A stretch of 64,000 bases of DNA from Amycolatopsis sp. NBC_01488 (GTDB taxonomy: Bacteria > Actinomycetota > Actinomycetes > Mycobacteriales > Pseudonocardiaceae), in assembly GCF_036227105.1 (NCBI RefSeq), contig NZ_CP109434.1, forward strand, positions 5,055,001-5,119,000, in the 5' to 3' direction. Positions 62,059 to 64,000 of this stretch are shown in pieces; the first letter of the stretch is position 1; every line of letters starts with the position of its first letter. The notes under the pieces were generated by a model. The model had not been told where the DNA came from. It saw nothing but the letters and a program-made list of their open reading frames with translations, and did not search any database. The position numbers and the translations under genes were made by a program.

Positions 62059-62370
62059 TCAGCAGGTGCCGTTCTGCACCGGGTAGTGGATGACGACCGC
62101 GCCACCGGTGGCGTAGTTGGCGACATCGGCAGCCACCTGCCGGCCCTGCGGAGACTCCCTCGCGGCGGTCATTGCCGCGGCGTCAGCGAACTCGGCCTCG
62201 AAGACCGCGAAGTACGGCGTCTGTCCCTGCGTCGCTGTCACCTCGAAGCTGTAGCGCCACGCGAGCAGGCCGGGCATGCGCGTGACCAGCGGGAGGTGGT
62301 TGCTCACGTAGTAGTCGCGGAAGTGGTCGGGATCGGCGGGCTCGGGATACAGGACCACCAGCTTGTGCAT
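62059..62370 (-). CDS. EthD-family (dimeric alpha-beta barrel) protein
   Basis: 103 residues from ATG 62370 (MHKLVVLYPEPADPDHFRDYYVSNHLPLV). This is the EthD pattern: first strand, then the conserved DPxxFxxYYxxxHxPL. EthD proteins support cytochrome P450 ether degradation in one known case; most have unknown roles. Stand-alone gene between the ribosomal remnants and an unrelated region. Intact, with no metal motif. Confidence 0.88.
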   Translation of the reverse strand: MHKLVVLYPEPADPDHFRDYYVSNHLPLVTRMPGLLAWRYSFEVTATQGQTPYFAVFEAEFADAAAMTAARESPQGRQVAADVANYATGGAVVIHYPVQNGTC

Positions 62371-62714
62371 GACGACCTCCGTTCAGCGGCGAGCGACCAC
62401 GACACCCGGAGTGCGCGATCACCGCGAGGCGGACAGTAGATCAGACTCCACGCCAAGATCCAGTGCAGTGCGGACGAGCCGTCTGCTCCGAGACCGTCGC
62501 CGCTCGACGGCGTACGGCGGCACGGCCCCGTGCGAAGTTTCCGAGTGCTCAGCGCCGTGGTCGCGCACCCGTTGGCCGGACGTCCCCGTTTCGTCACAGC
62601 GTCGCAACACGATACGGCCGGTAATCGCGCAGGGTGGGCCGCGTCACCGAATCGGCGGGAACTCGGCGCAGCCGGCAGCCGACTGATAGCTGCGAGGCAG
62701 GCGAAAGGAGCTCG
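62371..62714. other. 344-base region without a recognisable gene
   Basis: Short overlapping frames on both strands, none with a family signature or good start. GC is somewhat lower than in flanking genes. It could be further decayed coding sequence, but I see no alignable scrap. The promoter of the gene at 62715 must lie here. Confidence 0.5.
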
Positions 62715-63344
62715 ATGTCCATCGACCAGAGCGAAGACCGCACGGCCGAGGCACCGCCCGAGCCCCGGTTGACCTGGGCGGCGGTTCGCCCGCTGCTGGT
62801 GCGGCTGCATTTCTACGCCGGGGTGTTCGTCGGCCCGTTCCTGCTGGTCGCGGCGGTCACCGGGCTGGCGATGTGCGCGGCCATGGTCGCGATGGTGTGG
62901 CCGGCCACGATGGGCGTGGCCGGCCTGCCGCAGGTGGTGCTGTTCGGGCTCGCCGCCGCGTGGTTCGCCGTGGCCGCCGCGCGGGGCGCCGCGCACGAGG
63001 GCCGGTGGCACCCCGGCTACCACGCGGCGATGATGCTCGCGATGGTGTGGATGGTGTTCGCCATGCCCCGCGCCGTGGTCGGCAGCGGGGCCGCGACGAC
63101 GATGGACATGCCGGGAATGGAGGGCATGGCCATGGCGCTTCCGTCGGCCGGCGGCGGAGTGCCCGCCGACGTGGTGATCGTCGCGCTGACGCTGGCGATC
63201 GCGTTCTGCCTGGCGGGGATCGCGTTCCTGGTCCGGGTCGTCGACGCGGCACGGGTCGCGCCGCCGTCGGTGCGCACGGCCGGGTGGGGTGCCGACGCCC
63301 TGATGGGCCTCGGCACCTCCGTGCTGCTGCTGGCGATGCTGTGA
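62715..63344 (+). CDS. Chimeric membrane protein: PepSY-TM start joined to DUF5134
   Basis: 209 residues from ATG 62715 after AAAGGAG. Residues about 18-48 (AAVRPLLVRLHFYAGVFVGP then FLLVAAVTGL) are the first helix of a PepSY-associated membrane protein. From about residue 49 (MCAAMVAMVWP, HPGYHAAMMLAMVWMVFAM) the sequence is DUF5134-like, with a Met-rich loop (MDMPGMEGMAMAL) that could bind copper. The PepSY repeats themselves are missing. Either an in-frame fusion by deletion or an unusual natural fusion. Confidence 0.75.
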   Translation: MSIDQSEDRTAEAPPEPRLTWAAVRPLLVRLHFYAGVFVGPFLLVAAVTGLAMCAAMVAMVWPATMGVAGLPQVVLFGLAAAWFAVAAARGAAHEGRWHPGYHAAMMLAMVWMVFAMPRAVVGSGAATTMDMPGMEGMAMALPSAGGGVPADVVIVALTLAIAFCLAGIAFLVRVVDAARVAPPSVRTAGWGADALMGLGTSVLLLAML

Positions 63345-63346
63345 GG

Positions 63347-63562
63347 TCAGGCCGGCGTGAGAAGAAGCTGGTCGAGCACCCCGGCCTTGACGTCGGCGAC
63401 CAGGACTTCGAGCTGGTCCACGCTCATTTGGATCTGCTGGCCGAAGTCGTCGGTGATGACGATCCGCCGCTCGGCGGGCGCGTCTTCGGCTACGTAGAGC
63501 TCCGGACAGCCGCAGTTGCACTGGCCGCAGAACGTCGCGACGTGACGCAGGGAGGGGTCCAT
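63347..63562 (-). CDS. Small Cys-rich protein, unknown function
   Basis: 71 residues from ATG 63562 (MDPSLRHVATFCGQCNCGCP). The motif FCGQCNCGCPELYV packs four Cys in eight residues, followed by an acidic Glu/Asp/Arg body (ERRIVITDDFGQQIQMSVDQL). The frame extends upstream, but this start sits well. The cluster could bind zinc, copper or an Fe-S centre, or be modified. I do not recognise the family with confidence. It is convergent with the chimeric gene, stops 3 bases apart. Confidence 0.7.
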   Translation of the reverse strand: MDPSLRHVATFCGQCNCGCPELYVAEDAPAERRIVITDDFGQQIQMSVDQLEVLVADVKAGVLDQLLLTPA

Positions 63563-63760
63563 GGTCGTTCTCCTCGGCTCGGAGGGCACTTCGGTCACTG
63601 CCACCGGTCGAGTAGTCGGACGCGGCCGCGGAATGGTTCCCCGATCAGCCGATCAGGTGACGCAACCCGGAGGAAGAGCCTTCTGAAGGTGCTGCGTATT
63701 CTCGGCGCTGGTCACCCCCTGTCGCTGCCACCGAACATCGACGGCGACCACGGAGAATCC

Positions 63761-64000
63761 ATGTCTTCCGAGACGACCACACCCGCTGCGCAGAGCGTCG
63801 AACTCAAGCTCGACGGCGCGCTGGCCACCCCGGTGGTCTTCCGGGCCGCGGCACCGTTCCACCGGGCGGTGTGGTGGAACCTGCGGCACGGTTCGTCCAG
63901 TATGGACACTCTGGTGTCGCCGGACGCGCTGCGCCTGGCGCACCGCACCCTGGGCACGATCCGCGGCAACCTCGCCTGGGCGTTCGGTTACAACCTCGCC
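63761..64000 (+). pseudogene. Collapsed copper-type P1B ATPase (runs off the right edge)
   Basis: 80 codons are visible from ATG 63761. TPVVFRAAAPFHRAVWWNLR followed by HGSSSMDTLVS is the segment just before the third helix of CopA/CtpV-like ATPases. It is joined directly to PDALRLAHRTLGTIRGNLAW, the start of the last two helices. Everything between (metal CPC helix, DKTG, ATP domain) is absent. The N-terminus keeps only scraps of the HMA domain (SVEL, KLDG). The frame stays open to the window edge. Confidence 0.75.

Overview
The window is a GC-rich (roughly 70% or more) actinobacterial chromosome segment. Many genes start with GTG, and stop and start codons are frequently fused as ATGA or GTGA. 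The backbone is hrcA, dnaJ2, rsmE, phoH, ybeY, a CorC-like gene, era, recO, uppS, smtB-zur, glyS, dgt and dnaG. This follows the order I remember for Mycobacterium tuberculosis Rv2374c to Rv2343c, with accessory blocks inserted. Gene content and style suggest the Pseudonocardiaceae, perhaps Amycolatopsis; that is inference, because no rRNA or marker comparison was possible.

Layout. 1-2435 (minus): a tightly overlapping type VII secretion-like operon cut by the left edge. 2639-5618: heat-shock repressor, DnaJ and RsmE. 5991-11740: HIT protein, a PhoH ATPase interrupted by an intein, YbeY, CorC-like protein and Era. 11742-14591: small membrane proteins of the CD225/dispanin, DUF2752 and RDD families. 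14641-16678: recO, uppS and a small gene. 16798-20359: a predicted permease pair, an IS5-type element inserted exactly in the shared stop codons of two convergent genes, then smtB-zur. 20623-23144: a wall-anchored secreted protein with two sortases. 23228-30292: glyS, an ABC exporter with a two-component system, a YdcF-like protein and dgt. 30665-40337: an accessory block with a serpin, a GT-C type membrane protein, a hydrolase, DinB and VOC proteins, TetR/CMD and MarR/MFS pairs, and an ECF41-type sigma factor with its CMD partner. 40408-44048: dnaG, a methyltransferase and tRNA-Asn.

44203-64000 is a metal (mainly zinc) homeostasis island. It carries a CtpC-like P-type ATPase with its PacL-like partner, an ArsR sensor, a secreted S53 peptidase, a complete ZnuABC-type importer with a Fur regulator, a second permease pair, two COG0523 proteins, and zinc-independent ribosomal proteins L31 and L32. 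Probable Zur boxes lie before znuA and between the L31/L32 operon and the opposite strand. This is the classic Zur response: import zinc, and replace zinc-ribbon ribosomal proteins with zinc-free versions.

The island is visibly decaying. The CtpC-like gene has a one-base frameshift. A TIGR03943 gene survives only as spliced-together scraps. A former L28-L33-S18 operon is reduced to about 210 bp. A PepSY protein appears fused by deletion to a DUF5134 protein. At the right edge a copper-type P-ATPase has lost its whole catalytic core. Other notable items are a class 3 intein (Ala1, WCT triad) in PhoH, divergent leaderless-looking promoters inside a palindrome that encodes the same first five residues of both genes, an ECF41-like promoter inside the end of an MFS gene, and a COG0523 protein that has lost its GTP-binding motifs.
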